Positions 50,482 to 59,262 of a stretch of DNA of 64,000 nt are shown one piece after another (the stretch's first letter is position 1; the number at the start of each line of letters is the position of its first letter). The notes under the pieces were generated by a model that worked only from the letters and a program-made list of their open reading frames with translations, did no database searches and was not told the DNA's origin. This DNA comes from Maricaulis sp. (lineage in GTDB: Bacteria > Pseudomonadota > Alphaproteobacteria > Caulobacterales > Maricaulaceae): the NCBI GenBank assembly GCA_017643585.1, contig JAEPND010000002.1, positions 212,898 to 276,897 of the forward strand, written 5' to 3'. Position numbers and translations under genes: made by a program.

Positions 50482-51882
50482 ATGAAACTCACACGACGCT
50501 CTTTCCTCTCCAATACCTCTGCAGCCGGCATTCTGGGAACAGGGGGCCTGACATCCAGCTTGATGTCCATGCCAGCACTGGCAGCTGACACATCCGGTTA
50601 CAAGGCACTCGTCTGTGTCTTCCTGTTCGGCGGCATGGACCACTACGATACCGTTCTGCCCTATGACCAGACATCGCATGACAGTTTCGCCACGGTTCGC
50701 GAAAGCCTGTTTTCCCAGTATGTCGACGCCAATAGTCCGCGCTCTCGCGACAATCTACTGCCGCTCAATCCCAGCAATGCCGGTGTGCTGGGCGGCCGCC
50801 AGTTCGCCCTGCCCCAGGAATTATCCCCGCTGCACGCCATGTTCGAGGCGGGAGACGCGGCAATCCTGGCGAATGTGGGTCCGCTGTTGGAGCCTACAAA
50901 CCGGGACATGGTCCTGAACGGATCCGCGCGACTTCCACGTCAATTGTTCTCGCACAATGACCAGCAATCCACCTGGATGTCCTCTGCCCCGGAAGGCGCC
51001 CTGTTTGGATGGGGCGGCCGTTTCGCCGATGCCGCTTTGGAATCCAATGCCAACCAGAACTCATTGTTCACGGGTATGAGTACATTCGGCAACCAGGTCT
51101 GGCTGTCCGGTGATGTCGCACAGCAATACCAACTTTCCATCGGCGGTCCTGACAATCTGATCGCCATCCAATGGCCGCCCTATTTCGGCGCTGAAGACCC
51201 GGCCGTTTCCAGCCTGATGGAACAGCATTTCCGCTCACAGGGCCTGTCCCCCGTCAATCTGTTCCAGCGGGACATTGTGGATCGATCACGCCGGGCCCTG
51301 GATACGAACCAGGCCTATTCGGCGGCGATGGATGAGGTCGCCGAAGTCACGACAGCCTTCCCGGAGGGGCATTTCGGCGCCCAGATGCGCACGGTTGCGG
51401 AAGCCATCTCGCTACGCAATGTGCTGGGCGCATCACGCCAGGTCTTCTTTGTCGGCCTGGGTGGTTTTGATACCCATTCGGCCCAGGCCCGCGAATTGAT
51501 CAACCGGCAAACGGCTCTGGCCGCCGGCATCGCCGCCTTCACCACCGCAATGAGTGAAATCGGAGCGGAAAATGATGTGACCGTATTCACCGCATCAGAC
51601 TTTGGCCGCACGCTGACAATCAATGGCGATGGAACTGACCACGGCTGGGGCTCGCACCACTTTATCATCGGTGGAGCCGTCAATGGCCGCCAGATTTACG
51701 GTGACATGCCTGATTATGGGTTTGAGCACGGCCAGGACGCCGGCAATGGACGTCTCATCCCCACCACCTCGGTGGAACAATATGCTGCAACTCTCGGGCG
51801 CTGGTTTGGTCTGAGCGAAGCGGAGCTCGCTGTGGCCCTTCCCGGTCTTGGCAATTTCCCCGGTTCGCCGGCTTTCGTCTGA
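50482..51882 (+). CDS. DUF1501 domain Tat-exported protein
   Basis: A 466-residue protein with a twin-arginine signal (TRRSFL at 4-9, cut near PALAAD, about residue 35), so it crosses the membrane folded. The mature part starts YKALVCVFLFGGMDHYDTVLPYD. This and the later ASDFGRT...DGTDHGWGSHHFIIGG segment are typical of the DUF1501 fold, related to alkaline phosphatase/sulfatase-like enzymes with a metal site. It is probably partner to the DUF1800 lipoprotein. No T-run terminator is obvious after it. Confidence 0.92.
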   Translation: MKLTRRSFLSNTSAAGILGTGGLTSSLMSMPALAADTSGYKALVCVFLFGGMDHYDTVLPYDQTSHDSFATVRESLFSQYVDANSPRSRDNLLPLNPSNAGVLGGRQFALPQELSPLHAMFEAGDAAILANVGPLLEPTNRDMVLNGSARLPRQLFSHNDQQSTWMSSAPEGALFGWGGRFADAALESNANQNSLFTGMSTFGNQVWLSGDVAQQYQLSIGGPDNLIAIQWPPYFGAEDPAVSSLMEQHFRSQGLSPVNLFQRDIVDRSRRALDTNQAYSAAMDEVAEVTTAFPEGHFGAQMRTVAEAISLRNVLGASRQVFFVGLGGFDTHSAQARELINRQTALAAGIAAFTTAMSEIGAENDVTVFTASDFGRTLTINGDGTDHGWGSHHFIIGGAVNGRQIYGDMPDYGFEHGQDAGNGRLIPTTSVEQYAATLGRWFGLSEAELAVALPGLGNFPGSPAFV

Positions 51883-51953
51883 CGCCACACCGACAAGGGG
51901 CCGCGCATGCGTGTGCCCTGCGGCCGATCCGCCTGTCATTCAGGAAAAAAGGA

Positions 51954-52029
51954 TGGTGGGCGGTGAGGGGCTCGAACCCCCGACCCTCTCGGTGTAAACG
52001 AGATGCTCTCCCAACTGAGCTAACCGCCC
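51954..52029 (-). tRNA. tRNA-Val(TAC)
   Basis: A 76-base tRNA on the minus strand with encoded CCA. The acceptor stem pairs GGGCGGT with ACCGCCC. The D-arm has TAGCTCAGTTGGGAGAGC, the anticodon arm CTCGTTTACACCGAG with anticodon TAC, and the T-arm GGTTCGAGCCC. Confidence 0.97.
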
Positions 52030-52047
52030 ATCCGGTGTGGAGCGCGC

Positions 52048-52076
52048 GTTCTAATAAGCCAAACGCTCCTTGGCAA
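52048..52076 (-). promoter_or_regulatory. Promoter of tRNA-Val
   Basis: Minus-strand TTGCCA (52071-52076) and TAGAAC (52048-52053) lie 17 bases apart, 19 bases before the tRNA. Confidence 0.55.
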
Positions 52077-52088
52077 GCGCTTCGTGCT

Positions 52089-52715
52089 CTAGGAACTGTA
52101 ACGCGTGATCACAGCATCGATGATCAGGCGCATTTGCTCCAGTGCATCGCCGCGTGGATCCTCTTTAAAGCTGTTCGGTACCGTCTGCACGGTAATGCCA
52201 TGAACACTGGCCCAAAGGGCGCGCGCCAAGTCCGCACGCAGGCCCGCCCCATCCACTCCGTCAAGCTTGTCCAGCTCCGCTTCCAGCACGCCGAACAGGG
52301 CATTTTCCGCCTCAACCGCCAGGACATTCGAATCGCGATACTGGCGGCGAAACTCCAGCAGATTGGCCCAGAGCTTCTCATTCGCCTGGACATAATCCAC
52401 ATAGGCAACCGCCAGATGCATGACCCGGTCATAGACGGACTGACCGGCCGCCTGGCTCAAGGTCCTGTCGAGAATCAGGGCCAGCTCGGCATAGACATCC
52501 ATGGCCAGCGCCTCCCTGAGCGCGTGCTGGTCAGGAAAGAATTTGTAGAATGAACCTGTACTTACGCCCGCACTCGCGGCAAGCTGCCGAATAGGCAGGC
52601 TCTCCTGCTCGCCTGAGCGAAGCAGCTCACGCGCATGGGTTAGCAGCCTTTGTCGGACGCCTTCAGACAGTGGCGGCCGTCCCCGGCCACGAACGGTTTG
52701 TGAATTCGGTTCCAT
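52089..52715 (-). CDS. TetR family repressor of the PspA-YiaAB pair
   Basis: A 208-residue TetR-type regulator. The N-terminal helix-turn-helix (LPIRQLAASAGVSTGSFYKFFPDQHALREAL, about 38-68) binds DNA; the C-terminal helical domain senses an unknown ligand. I start at ATG 52715, four residues after a TTG start that is also possible. It is divergent from the PspA-like gene, and two matching 15-bp dyads lie between, so it most likely represses that gene and itself. Confidence 0.9.
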   Translation of the reverse strand: MEPNSQTVRGRGRPPLSEGVRQRLLTHARELLRSGEQESLPIRQLAASAGVSTGSFYKFFPDQHALREALAMDVYAELALILDRTLSQAAGQSVYDRVMHLAVAYVDYVQANEKLWANLLEFRRQYRDSNVLAVEAENALFGVLEAELDKLDGVDGAGLRADLARALWASVHGITVQTVPNSFKEDPRGDALEQMRLIIDAVITRYSS

Positions 52716-52742
52716 CCCCCGTTTCAAGCATAAATCTTTTTA

Positions 52743-52757
52743 ATGAACAAGGTTCAT
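52743..52757. promoter_or_regulatory. Operator-like dyad 1 (ATGAAC-N3-GTTCAT)
   Basis: A perfect 6-3-6 dyad, ATGAAC AAG GTTCAT, 28 bases before the TetR start. It shares both arms with the dyad at 52798. Confidence 0.75.
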
Positions 52758-52797
52758 ATTTCAGCTTGCATGAATCCTATTCGCCTTCACTCTGAAT

Positions 52798-52812
52798 ATG
52801 AACATTGTTCAT
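52798..52812. promoter_or_regulatory. Operator-like dyad 2 (ATGAAC-N3-GTTCAT)
   Basis: The same 6-3-6 dyad, ATGAAC ATT GTTCAT, 15 bases before the PspA-like start and 55 bases centre-to-centre from dyad 1. Identical arms and position strongly suggest the TetR binding site. Confidence 0.8.
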
Positions 52813-52826
52813 TTAAGGAGGTTGCG

Positions 52827-53522
52827 ATGTTCTCTACCCTAATGACCGTAATGCGCGGGGAGGTTCGCAAAACCGAACGCCAGTTCGAGCGCCAGAATGC
52901 CATCACCATTCTGGAGCAGAAAATCGAAGATGCGACATCAGCACAGGCCCAGGCCAAACAACGCCTGGCCGGTTTGATCCTCAAGGAGCGCAATGACACA
53001 CGCACGCTGACAAGTCTGCGAGGCCAGGCCAGTGAGCTGGAAACACGAATTGAGAAGGCACTTAAATCGGATCTGACCGCGCTTGCAGAGGATGCGGCCG
53101 GACACCTGGCGCGACTGGAGCGCGATATTGATCGTCTGGAAAAATCACTGGCGCGAAACCAGCTGGCGGTTGAACGCCTGCGCCGGCTGATCGACGCCGG
53201 ACAGACGCGCTTGCTTGAACTCAAACAAGGGCTCTCCACAGCACAATCCGTCGCCGCTGAACGTCGGACCACGGCTGACCTCAGTGGAGATATTACCGGC
53301 ATTGCCGCCCTCGTGGAGGGCGAACGGGTTCTGACCGACTTCCTGGATCAACCCGATGTCTTTGAGCAGATGGAGATCCTGGAAGAGATCAATGCTGAAA
53401 GCGCCCCGGACGGCATTCTGGACCGGCTTGCAGCGGCAGGCTGCGGCACCCCTTCCCCACATGCTTCAGACACGGTGCTTGAGCGAATTCGCTCCCGCAT
53501 CCAAGACGAAAAGGAGCAATAG
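52827..53522 (+). CDS. PspA/IM30-family membrane-stress protein
   Basis: A 231-residue, almost wholly coiled-coil protein (about 15-170), starting MFSTLMTVMRGEVRKTERQFERQNAITILEQKIEDA. The pattern of heptads and the early basic segment fit PspA/IM30 (ESCRT-III-like) proteins that bind inner membranes. I start at ATG 52827 because AAGGAGG ends five bases before it; an upstream in-frame ATG at 52743 would overlap both operator dyads. The usual Psp partners are missing; its partner here is a YiaAB protein, 1 base downstream. Confidence 0.85.
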   Translation: MFSTLMTVMRGEVRKTERQFERQNAITILEQKIEDATSAQAQAKQRLAGLILKERNDTRTLTSLRGQASELETRIEKALKSDLTALAEDAAGHLARLERDIDRLEKSLARNQLAVERLRRLIDAGQTRLLELKQGLSTAQSVAAERRTTADLSGDITGIAALVEGERVLTDFLDQPDVFEQMEILEEINAESAPDGILDRLAAAGCGTPSPHASDTVLERIRSRIQDEKEQ

Positions 53523-53523
53523 G

Positions 53524-53790
53524 ATGCTTGGCCAATCAAAACTCTGGATCAGCTTCAATTATGCCTGTGTTGCCATTGCCCTGGGGATGCTTGCGCTTTC
53601 CCTGTTGTTGATGCCGGTTGACCTGTCGACCAAGGGTTATGTCGGAATGGGTATCCTGTTCCTCAGCGGGTCCTTGATCACCCTGGTCAAAACCCTGCAG
53701 GAAGTGCGTATCAATGAGCAGTTTTCCAGCAAGGTGGAGCGCGCCAAGCAGGAAAAACTGTTGAGCGAATATGTCGCCAAGGACGCATGA
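53524..53790 (+). CDS. YiaA/YiaB two-helix domain protein
   Basis: An 88-residue membrane protein with two helices (about 8-28 and 40-58). The second is preceded by STKGYVGMGILFLSGSLITLVKTLQEVR, matching the YiaAB two-helix family. The C-terminal 30 residues are charged and helical (SSKVERAKQEKLLSEYVAKD), able to pair with a coiled-coil partner. It starts one base after the PspA-like stop with its ribosome site in that gene's end, so the two are translationally linked. Function unknown, probably membrane-stress-related by association. Confidence 0.82.
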   Translation: MLGQSKLWISFNYACVAIALGMLALSLLLMPVDLSTKGYVGMGILFLSGSLITLVKTLQEVRINEQFSSKVERAKQEKLLSEYVAKDA

Positions 53791-53806
53791 CGCCAGACAC
53801 AAGACG

Positions 53807-53834
53807 GCTCATCGGGTTGGCAATCCCGATGAGC
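53807..53834. terminator. Hairpin between convergent yiaAB-like gene and pheA
   Basis: A perfect 10-bp stem, GCTCATCGGG / CCCGATGAGC with an eight-base loop. T-runs are short on both sides, so it is a probable but weak bidirectional terminator between the two convergent genes. Confidence 0.6.
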
Positions 53835-53859
53835 TTCAGTCTGGGCAGATCGTGTTCGA

Positions 53860-55014
53860 TTATTCGGCAACGCTCACCGCATCGATACGATCCGAGGCGT
53901 AACAACCGAGTTGTTTGATCTCGCGCGTATGCTCCTCGAGCACCGCCATGGCATCCTTGATGACCTTATCTTCGACATGCCCCTCGACATCCATGATGAA
54001 CATTTCTTCCCAGGGATTGCCGGGAATGGGGCGGCTTTCCAGCTTGACCAGGTTCACCTCACCGTTCCGGAAGCCCATCAGGGCATCAACGAGAGCGCCC
54101 GGCGTATCGCGTGTGGTGAACATCATGGAGGTCTTGCATTCCACCTCTCGCGTCGGATTTTTCGCACCGCGGCCCAGCACGATGAAGCGGGTGATATTCT
54201 GTTCGTGGTCGCCAACCCCGCTTTCCAGGATATCAAAGCCGAAAAGCGCCGCGGCATCGGCGCCAGCAATCACGCCCGCCGTGTCATCGTCTTCCAGCAA
54301 TCGCTCCAGCGCGCGCGTGGAACTGGACGCCATGTGCGTCTCGATTTCGGGGTGGCTCGCCAGCCAGCGGCGCGACTGAGCCAGGGCCTGGGGATGCCCA
54401 TAGACGCGATTGACGCGGCCCAGGCCTGTCGAACGACCGATCAGGCAGTGGTCCACACGCAGGAGAAACTCTCCGACAATCTTGGCATTGCCAGACAGGA
54501 GCAGGTCATACACCTCGTTGATGGAGCCGGTCGTGGTGTTTTCGATCGGGATCACACCAAAATCCACTTCGCCACTCTCAACGGCGCGGAAGATCGAGAT
54601 AAAATCACGCTTGGGAGCAGGAACCACACTGGCATTGCGGCGTTCGAACACCCGCTGAGCCGCAATATGACTGTAGCTGCCCGGCCCGCCCAGATAGGCC
54701 ACAGTGGCCTCGTTGAGATCCTCGTCCCGCATGCTGTCGAAATGTGTCCGCTGACGTTGGATGGACGCTTCGAACAGCCCCTGGAACAGGCTTTCCACCA
54801 GTTCCGGCGCGACACCTTGCGCCTTGCCGCGCTCCACCGCCTCGCGCAGAACTGCCTGTTCCCGCTCGCGATCGCGAACAGGCAGGCCTTCATCCGCCTT
54901 GGCACGAAGGATTTCCTCCACCAGGTCACCGCGCTTGGCGATGGTGTCGATCAAGAGGCGGTCCAGCTCAGAAATCTGCGCTCGAACCTGATCCCGGGCT
55001 TGTGTATCACTCAT
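53860..55014 (-). CDS. pheA: Bifunctional chorismate mutase/prephenate dehydratase
   Basis: The P-protein makes phenylpyruvate from chorismate in two steps for phenylalanine synthesis. The 384-residue product has an AroQ chorismate mutase domain (about 1-95, LDRLLIDTIAKRGDLVEEI), a prephenate dehydratase domain (about 105-285, starting AYLGGPGSYSHIAA; VIPIENTTTGSINEVYDLLL; the SSSTRALERL segment), and a C-terminal ACT domain (about 297-375, ESRPIPGN) that gives feedback inhibition by Phe. The leader just upstream has a Phe-rich reading frame and a terminator, so it is probably also controlled by attenuation. Confidence 0.97.
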   Translation of the reverse strand: MSDTQARDQVRAQISELDRLLIDTIAKRGDLVEEILRAKADEGLPVRDREREQAVLREAVERGKAQGVAPELVESLFQGLFEASIQRQRTHFDSMRDEDLNEATVAYLGGPGSYSHIAAQRVFERRNASVVPAPKRDFISIFRAVESGEVDFGVIPIENTTTGSINEVYDLLLSGNAKIVGEFLLRVDHCLIGRSTGLGRVNRVYGHPQALAQSRRWLASHPEIETHMASSSTRALERLLEDDDTAGVIAGADAAALFGFDILESGVGDHEQNITRFIVLGRGAKNPTREVECKTSMMFTTRDTPGALVDALMGFRNGEVNLVKLESRPIPGNPWEEMFIMDVEGHVEDKVIKDAMAVLEEHTREIKQLGCYASDRIDAVSVAE

Positions 55015-55026
55015 GTCCTTACCCCA

Positions 55027-55058
55027 AAAGAAAAGGACCTCCCGCTGGGGGAGGTCCT
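55027..55058 (-). terminator. Attenuator terminator of pheA
   Basis: A 10-bp GC-rich stem, AGGACCTCCC paired with GGGAGGTCCT around a five-base loop (55034-55058 on the plus strand), followed on the minus strand by TTTTCTTTT, only 12 bases before the pheA start. A terminator at the 5' end of the gene implies regulated readthrough. Confidence 0.85.
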
Positions 55059-55083
55059 GGAAACTTGTTGCTGGTCACGCAAT

Positions 55084-55161
55084 CTATCCGGCCACCGCCC
55101 CCGTTCGGGAAACGTCGGTAAAATAGCCAAAAAAGATATAGGTCGTTCCAGTCATGAGCAT
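55084..55161 (-). CDS. Phe/Tyr-rich leader peptide of pheA (attenuation leader candidate)
   Basis: A 25-residue frame (ATG at 55161, stop TAG at 55084) containing TYIFFGYFTD: three Phe and two Tyr in seven residues. It ends 26 bases before the attenuator stem. The segment just after the Phe codons (GGGGGCGG, 55095-55102) can pair with the stem's CCTCCCCC, one mismatch in eight, which would form an antiterminator when ribosomes stall at Phe codons. A longer TTG-start frame (55191) gives a 35-residue peptide with a membrane-like segment, so a small membrane protein is the alternative. No ribosome-binding site is strong for any start. Confidence 0.6.
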   Translation of the reverse strand: MLMTGTTYIFFGYFTDVSRTGAVAG

Positions 55162-55222
55162 GACTGTGGGCAGAGCGACAACGACCGTCAATCCCCCCAA
55201 GGTTAACAAACGTCGTTTTTAT

Positions 55223-55252
55223 GCAAAAAAGAGCCGGGATTTACATCCCGGC
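55223..55252 (-). terminator. Terminator of lon
   Basis: An 8-bp stem, GCCGGGAT / ATCCCGGC with a four-base loop (55233-55252), followed on the minus strand by TCTTTTTTG. It separates lon from the pheA leader, so pheA needs its own promoter in the following 60 bases. Confidence 0.88.
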
Positions 55253-55287
55253 CCTCATTTTATTGCTCAATTTTGTTTCAGATGAAA

Positions 55288-57690
55288 CTAGTGCGCAATG
55301 CCCGTGCTTTCGCCGCTGGCTGGCGGGGCAGACACAGCCGCCAGGGCCGCCTCGTCTGCTTCCGTCCACTCGACGGGTTCAACCGGTTCGATCAGAGCCC
55401 GGGTGAGGACTTCATCAGCGGTTTCGACCGGGATGATCTCCAGGCCTTCCTTGACGTTGTCCGGGATCTCCTCGAGATCCTTTTCATTCTCCTTGGGAAT
55501 GAGCACCGTCTTCACGCCACCACGCAGGGCTGCGAGCAGTTTCTCTTTCAGCCCACCGATCGGCAGGACCCGGCCACGCAGGGTAATCTCGCCGGTCATG
55601 GCGATATCCTTACGAACCGGAATACCGGTCAGCACGGAAACGATCGCCGTCATCATGCCGATACCCGCAGACGGACCATCCTTGGGCGTCGCCCCTTCCG
55701 GCACGTGCACGTGGATATCCGTTGCCCGGAAAACCGTCGGCTTGACCCCGACAGAGGGCGCGCGGGACTGCACAAAGGAATTCGCCGCAGAGATGGATTC
55801 CTTCATCACATCGCGCAAATTACCCGTGACTTTCATCTGGCCCTTGCCCGGCATGCGCACGGCCTCGATCGTCAGCAAGTCACCGCCAACTTCCGTCCAC
55901 GCCAATCCGGTGACAACACCGATCTGGTCCTGGTTCTCGGTCTCACCAAAACGGTGTTTGCGGATGCCGGAATAGTCCTTGAGATTGTCCGGCGTGATAG
56001 AGATGGTTTTCTCCTCGCCGCTCTCGATCTTGCGCACGGACTTGCGGGCAAGGTTGGAGATTTCACGCTCGAGATTACGCACACCGGCTTCGCGCGTGTA
56101 ATAGCGGATCAGATCGCGCAGACCGTCTTCTGTCAGCTCCCACTCATCCTCTTTCAGCGCGTGGTTTTTCAGCGTCTTGGGCAGAAGGTGGCGCTTGGCA
56201 ATCTCGACCTTCTCATCTTCGGTGTAACCGGCGATGCGGATGATCTCCATCCGGTCGAGAAGCGGTTGCGGCAGGTTGAGCGTGTTCGCCGTCGTCACGA
56301 ACATGATGTCGGACAGGTCGTAATCGACCTCCAGATAGTGATCGGCAAAGGTGGAATTCTGTTCCGGATCCAGCACTTCGAGCAGCGCCGACGCCGGATC
56401 ACCGCGATAGTCCGCGCCCAGCTTGTCGATCTCGTCGAGCAGGAAAAGCGGGTTGGACGTGTTGGTCTTTTTCATCGACTGGATGATGCGCCCCGGCATG
56501 GAGCCGATATAGGTCCGGCGGTGACCGCGGATCTCGGCCTCGTCACGCACTCCGCCCAGGGACATGCGCACAAAGTCACGCCCTGTCGCCTTGGCGATGG
56601 AACGACCCAGCGAGGTCTTACCCACACCAGGCGGGCCAACAAGGCACAGAATCGGGCCGCGCAGCTTCTTGGTACGCGCCTGGACAGCCAGGTGCTCGAG
56701 AATGCGCTCCTTCACCTTTTCCAAGCCATAATGATCGCTGTCGAGAATGCCTTCAGCGCGGCCAAGGTCATTTTTGAGACGTTTGCGCTTGCCCCAAGGC
56801 AGCGCCAGGATCCAGTCCAGATAATTGCGAACAACGGTCGCCTCGGCGGACATCGGGCTCATCTGGCGCAGCTTCTTGAACTCCGCCTCAGCTTTCGTGC
56901 GGGCTTCCTTGGACAGCTTGGCCTCGGCCAGACGCTCTTCCAGCTCGGCCATCTCCTCGCGGCCGTCATCGCCCTCACCCAGCTCGCGCTGGATCGCCTT
57001 CATCTGTTCATTGAGATAGTATTCGCGCTGCGTCTTTTCCATCTGGCGCTTGACGCGGCTGCGGATCTTCTTTTCGACCTGCAGGACCCCGATCTCACCT
57101 TCCATCAGGCCCAGAACACGTTCCAGGCGCGCGGAAACATCGGTTTCCTCGAGCAGGCTCTGTTTTTCGTCGATCTTGACGGCCAGGTGGGCAGAGATCG
57201 TGTCGGCCAGCTTGCCCGGCTCGGTGATCTGCGGCAACGAGGCCAGCGCTTCCGGTGGAACTTTCTTGTTCAGTTTGACATAGTCATCGAATTTGGCCGC
57301 GACCGACCGCATCAGCGCTTCGTGTTCGCTCTCATCGCCCTGGTCTTCGATGATCGTCTCACATTCGGCCTCGTAATAGGCCTGGTTGTCGAGATGCTTG
57401 GTGATATCAACGCGGACCCCGCCCTCGACCAGCACTTTCACGGTACCGTCAGGCAGTTTCAGCAATTGCAGGACCGAGGCGATCACGCCCGTGGAATGGA
57501 TGGCCGCCGGAGCCGGCTCATCGTCAGACGCGTTTCGTTGTGTCGCAAGCAGGATCTGCTTGTCCGCCCGCATCACCTCTTCCAGGGCCTTCACGGATTT
57601 TTCCCGGCCGACAAACAGCGGCACGATCATGTGCGGGAAAACGACAATGTCGCGAAGCGGGAGAAGCGGTAGGGTTTTCACTGTGGACAT
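55288..57690 (-). CDS. lon: Endopeptidase La (Lon protease)
   Basis: Lon is the ATP-dependent protease for damaged and regulatory proteins; in Caulobacter relatives it degrades DnaA and CcrM. The 800-residue product from ATG 57690 (GGAG six bases before) has the N-terminal substrate domain ([15 protein letters not shown] onward), the AAA+ module with Walker [10 protein letters not shown] (about 350) and the Ser-Lys protease with catalytic Ser in [16 protein letters not shown] (about 675). Eleven in-frame residues before this ATG are not family-like. Confidence 0.97.
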   Translation of the reverse strand: MSTVKTLPLLPLRDIVVFPHMIVPLFVGREKSVKALEEVMRADKQILLATQRNASDDEPAPAAIHSTGVIASVLQLLKLPDGTVKVLVEGGVRVDITKHLDNQAYYEAECETIIEDQGDESEHEALMRSVAAKFDDYVKLNKKVPPEALASLPQITEPGKLADTISAHLAVKIDEKQSLLEETDVSARLERVLGLMEGEIGVLQVEKKIRSRVKRQMEKTQREYYLNEQMKAIQRELGEGDDGREEMAELEERLAEAKLSKEARTKAEAEFKKLRQMSPMSAEATVVRNYLDWILALPWGKRKRLKNDLGRAEGILDSDHYGLEKVKERILEHLAVQARTKKLRGPILCLVGPPGVGKTSLGRSIAKATGRDFVRMSLGGVRDEAEIRGHRRTYIGSMPGRIIQSMKKTNTSNPLFLLDEIDKLGADYRGDPASALLEVLDPEQNSTFADHYLEVDYDLSDIMFVTTANTLNLPQPLLDRMEIIRIAGYTEDEKVEIAKRHLLPKTLKNHALKEDEWELTEDGLRDLIRYYTREAGVRNLEREISNLARKSVRKIESGEEKTISITPDNLKDYSGIRKHRFGETENQDQIGVVTGLAWTEVGGDLLTIEAVRMPGKGQMKVTGNLRDVMKESISAANSFVQSRAPSVGVKPTVFRATDIHVHVPEGATPKDGPSAGIGMMTAIVSVLTGIPVRKDIAMTGEITLRGRVLPIGGLKEKLLAALRGGVKTVLIPKENEKDLEEIPDNVKEGLEIIPVETADEVLTRALIEPVEPVEWTEADEAALAAVSAPPASGESTGIAH

Positions 57691-57766
57691 GGATACTCCA
57701 TTCGCGGCCCGGCCGCGTCGCATTCGCTGGGAATTTGACGCGATTCGCGGCGGAACCGGCGGCTAA

Positions 57767-57779
57767 TACTGTGACAGTA
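57767..57779. promoter_or_regulatory. Palindrome upstream of lon
   Basis: A 13-bp perfect palindrome, TACTGT G ACAGTA, 77 bases before the lon start within the 133-base clpX-lon gap. No known operator comes to mind. The rest of the gap shows a TTGACG without a matching -10. Confidence 0.3.
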
Positions 57780-57823
57780 GAGGCTGTCTTCAGATCAACA
57801 GGTGGCGATCCGAAAGCCGGACG

Positions 57824-59098
57824 TCAAGCGCCCTCGGCTTTCTCGCCCTTGCGATCTGCATAGATGTAGAGAGGTTTGCCATTGCCATCAACGACTTCGC
57901 CGTTGACTACAACTTCTTCAACACCATCCAGGCCTGGCAGTTCGAACATGGTTTCGAGCAGAATGCCCTCCATGATCGAGCGCAGGCCACGGGCCCCGGT
58001 CTTGCGCTGGATAGCGCGTTGGGAGATGGCCTTGAGCGTATCCTCGGTAAAGGTCAGGCCCACGCCTTCCATCTCGAACAGGCGCTGATACTGCTTGACC
58101 AGAGCATTTTTCGGCTCGGTCAGGATCTTGATCAGAGCGTCCTCGTCCAGGTCTTCCAGCGTTGCGATGACCGGCAGACGACCGACAAATTCCGGGATCA
58201 GGCCGAAACGGTTGAGGTCATCCGGCTCAACATCACGCAGGATCTCACCGGTGCCACGATCATCCGGCTCACGTACATCGGCGCCAAAACCGATGGAAGA
58301 ACCCTGCCCGCGCTGGGAAATAACCTTGTCGAGACCGGCAAAGGCACCGCCAACGACAAACAGGATATTCGTGGTGTCGACCTGCAGGAATTCCTGCTGC
58401 GGATGCTTGCGACCACCCTGCGGCGGCACGGATGCGACCGTGCCCTCCATGATTTTCAGCAGAGCCTGCTGCACGCCCTCACCCGACACATCACGTGTGA
58501 TCGACGGGTTGTCGGACTTGCGGGAGATCTTGTCGATCTCGTCGATATAGACAATGCCGCGCTGGGCGCGTTCAACATTGTAATCCGCGGCCTGCAGCAG
58601 CTTCAGTACGATGTTCTCGACATCCTCACCCACATAACCGGCTTCGGTCAGCGTGGTGGCGTCAGCCATTGTGAAGGGCACATCCAGGATGCGTGCGAGG
58701 GTCTGGGCCAGCAGCGTCTTGCCGCAACCGGTCGGACCGATGAGCAGGATGTTGGACTTGGCCAGCTCGACATCGCCGCCATTCTGGGTGGCGTGATTGA
58801 GGCGTTTATAATGGTTGTGAACCGCGACGGAGAGGACGCGCTTGGCGTGCCCCTGCCCGATCACATAGTCGTTAAGGATATCGAAAATTTCCTGCGGAGC
58901 CGGAACATTGCCCTTGGACTTCACCAGCGAGGACTTGCTCTCCTCGCGAATGATATCCATGCAGAGCTCAACGCACTCGTCGCAGATAAAGACGGTCGGC
59001 CCCGCAATCAGCTTGCGAACCTCATGCTGGCTTTTGCCGCAAAAAGAACAATACAGCGTGTTCTTCGCTTCGCCTTCGCCGCCTGTCGTCTTACTCAT
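57824..59098 (-). CDS. clpX: ATP-dependent Clp protease ATP-binding subunit ClpX
   Basis: ClpX unfolds substrates for ClpP. The 424-residue product has the C4 zinc finger (Cys17, 20, 39, 42 in LYCSFCGKS and [10 protein letters not shown]), Walker [11 protein letters not shown] (about 120), Walker [11 protein letters not shown], the [13 protein letters not shown] pore-adjacent segment and a C-terminal small domain. GGAGCGG lies just before ATG 59098. In Caulobacter ClpXP degrades CtrA and other cell-cycle proteins. Confidence 0.98.
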   Translation of the reverse strand: MSKTTGGEGEAKNTLYCSFCGKSQHEVRKLIAGPTVFICDECVELCMDIIREESKSSLVKSKGNVPAPQEIFDILNDYVIGQGHAKRVLSVAVHNHYKRLNHATQNGGDVELAKSNILLIGPTGCGKTLLAQTLARILDVPFTMADATTLTEAGYVGEDVENIVLKLLQAADYNVERAQRGIVYIDEIDKISRKSDNPSITRDVSGEGVQQALLKIMEGTVASVPPQGGRKHPQQEFLQVDTTNILFVVGGAFAGLDKVISQRGQGSSIGFGADVREPDDRGTGEILRDVEPDDLNRFGLIPEFVGRLPVIATLEDLDEDALIKILTEPKNALVKQYQRLFEMEGVGLTFTEDTLKAISQRAIQRKTGARGLRSIMEGILLETMFELPGLDGVEEVVVNGEVVDGNGKPLYIYADRKGEKAEGA

Positions 59099-59262
59099 GA
59101 CCGCTCCAATTCAACCCGCAAGCATTGGGTCTATACCATGCCTGCTTTCCGTTTCGTCTCGCTGAAAATCTCCATCGATCTTTAGCGAAACGTTTCCGCA
59201 TTCTGTTATTCGACCACAGTGTTATGGCGCAGATCAAGCAGGATCCGCGCCAACAAACACAT

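Noticed and set aside
55273-57672. 799-codon plus-strand frame opposite lon
   Set aside because: Perfectly nested in lon; its composition mirrors lon codons and it has no recognisable motif or ribosome-binding site.
57691-57823. Heat-shock promoter before lon
   Set aside because: A CTTGAC is present without a fitting -10 at the right distance.
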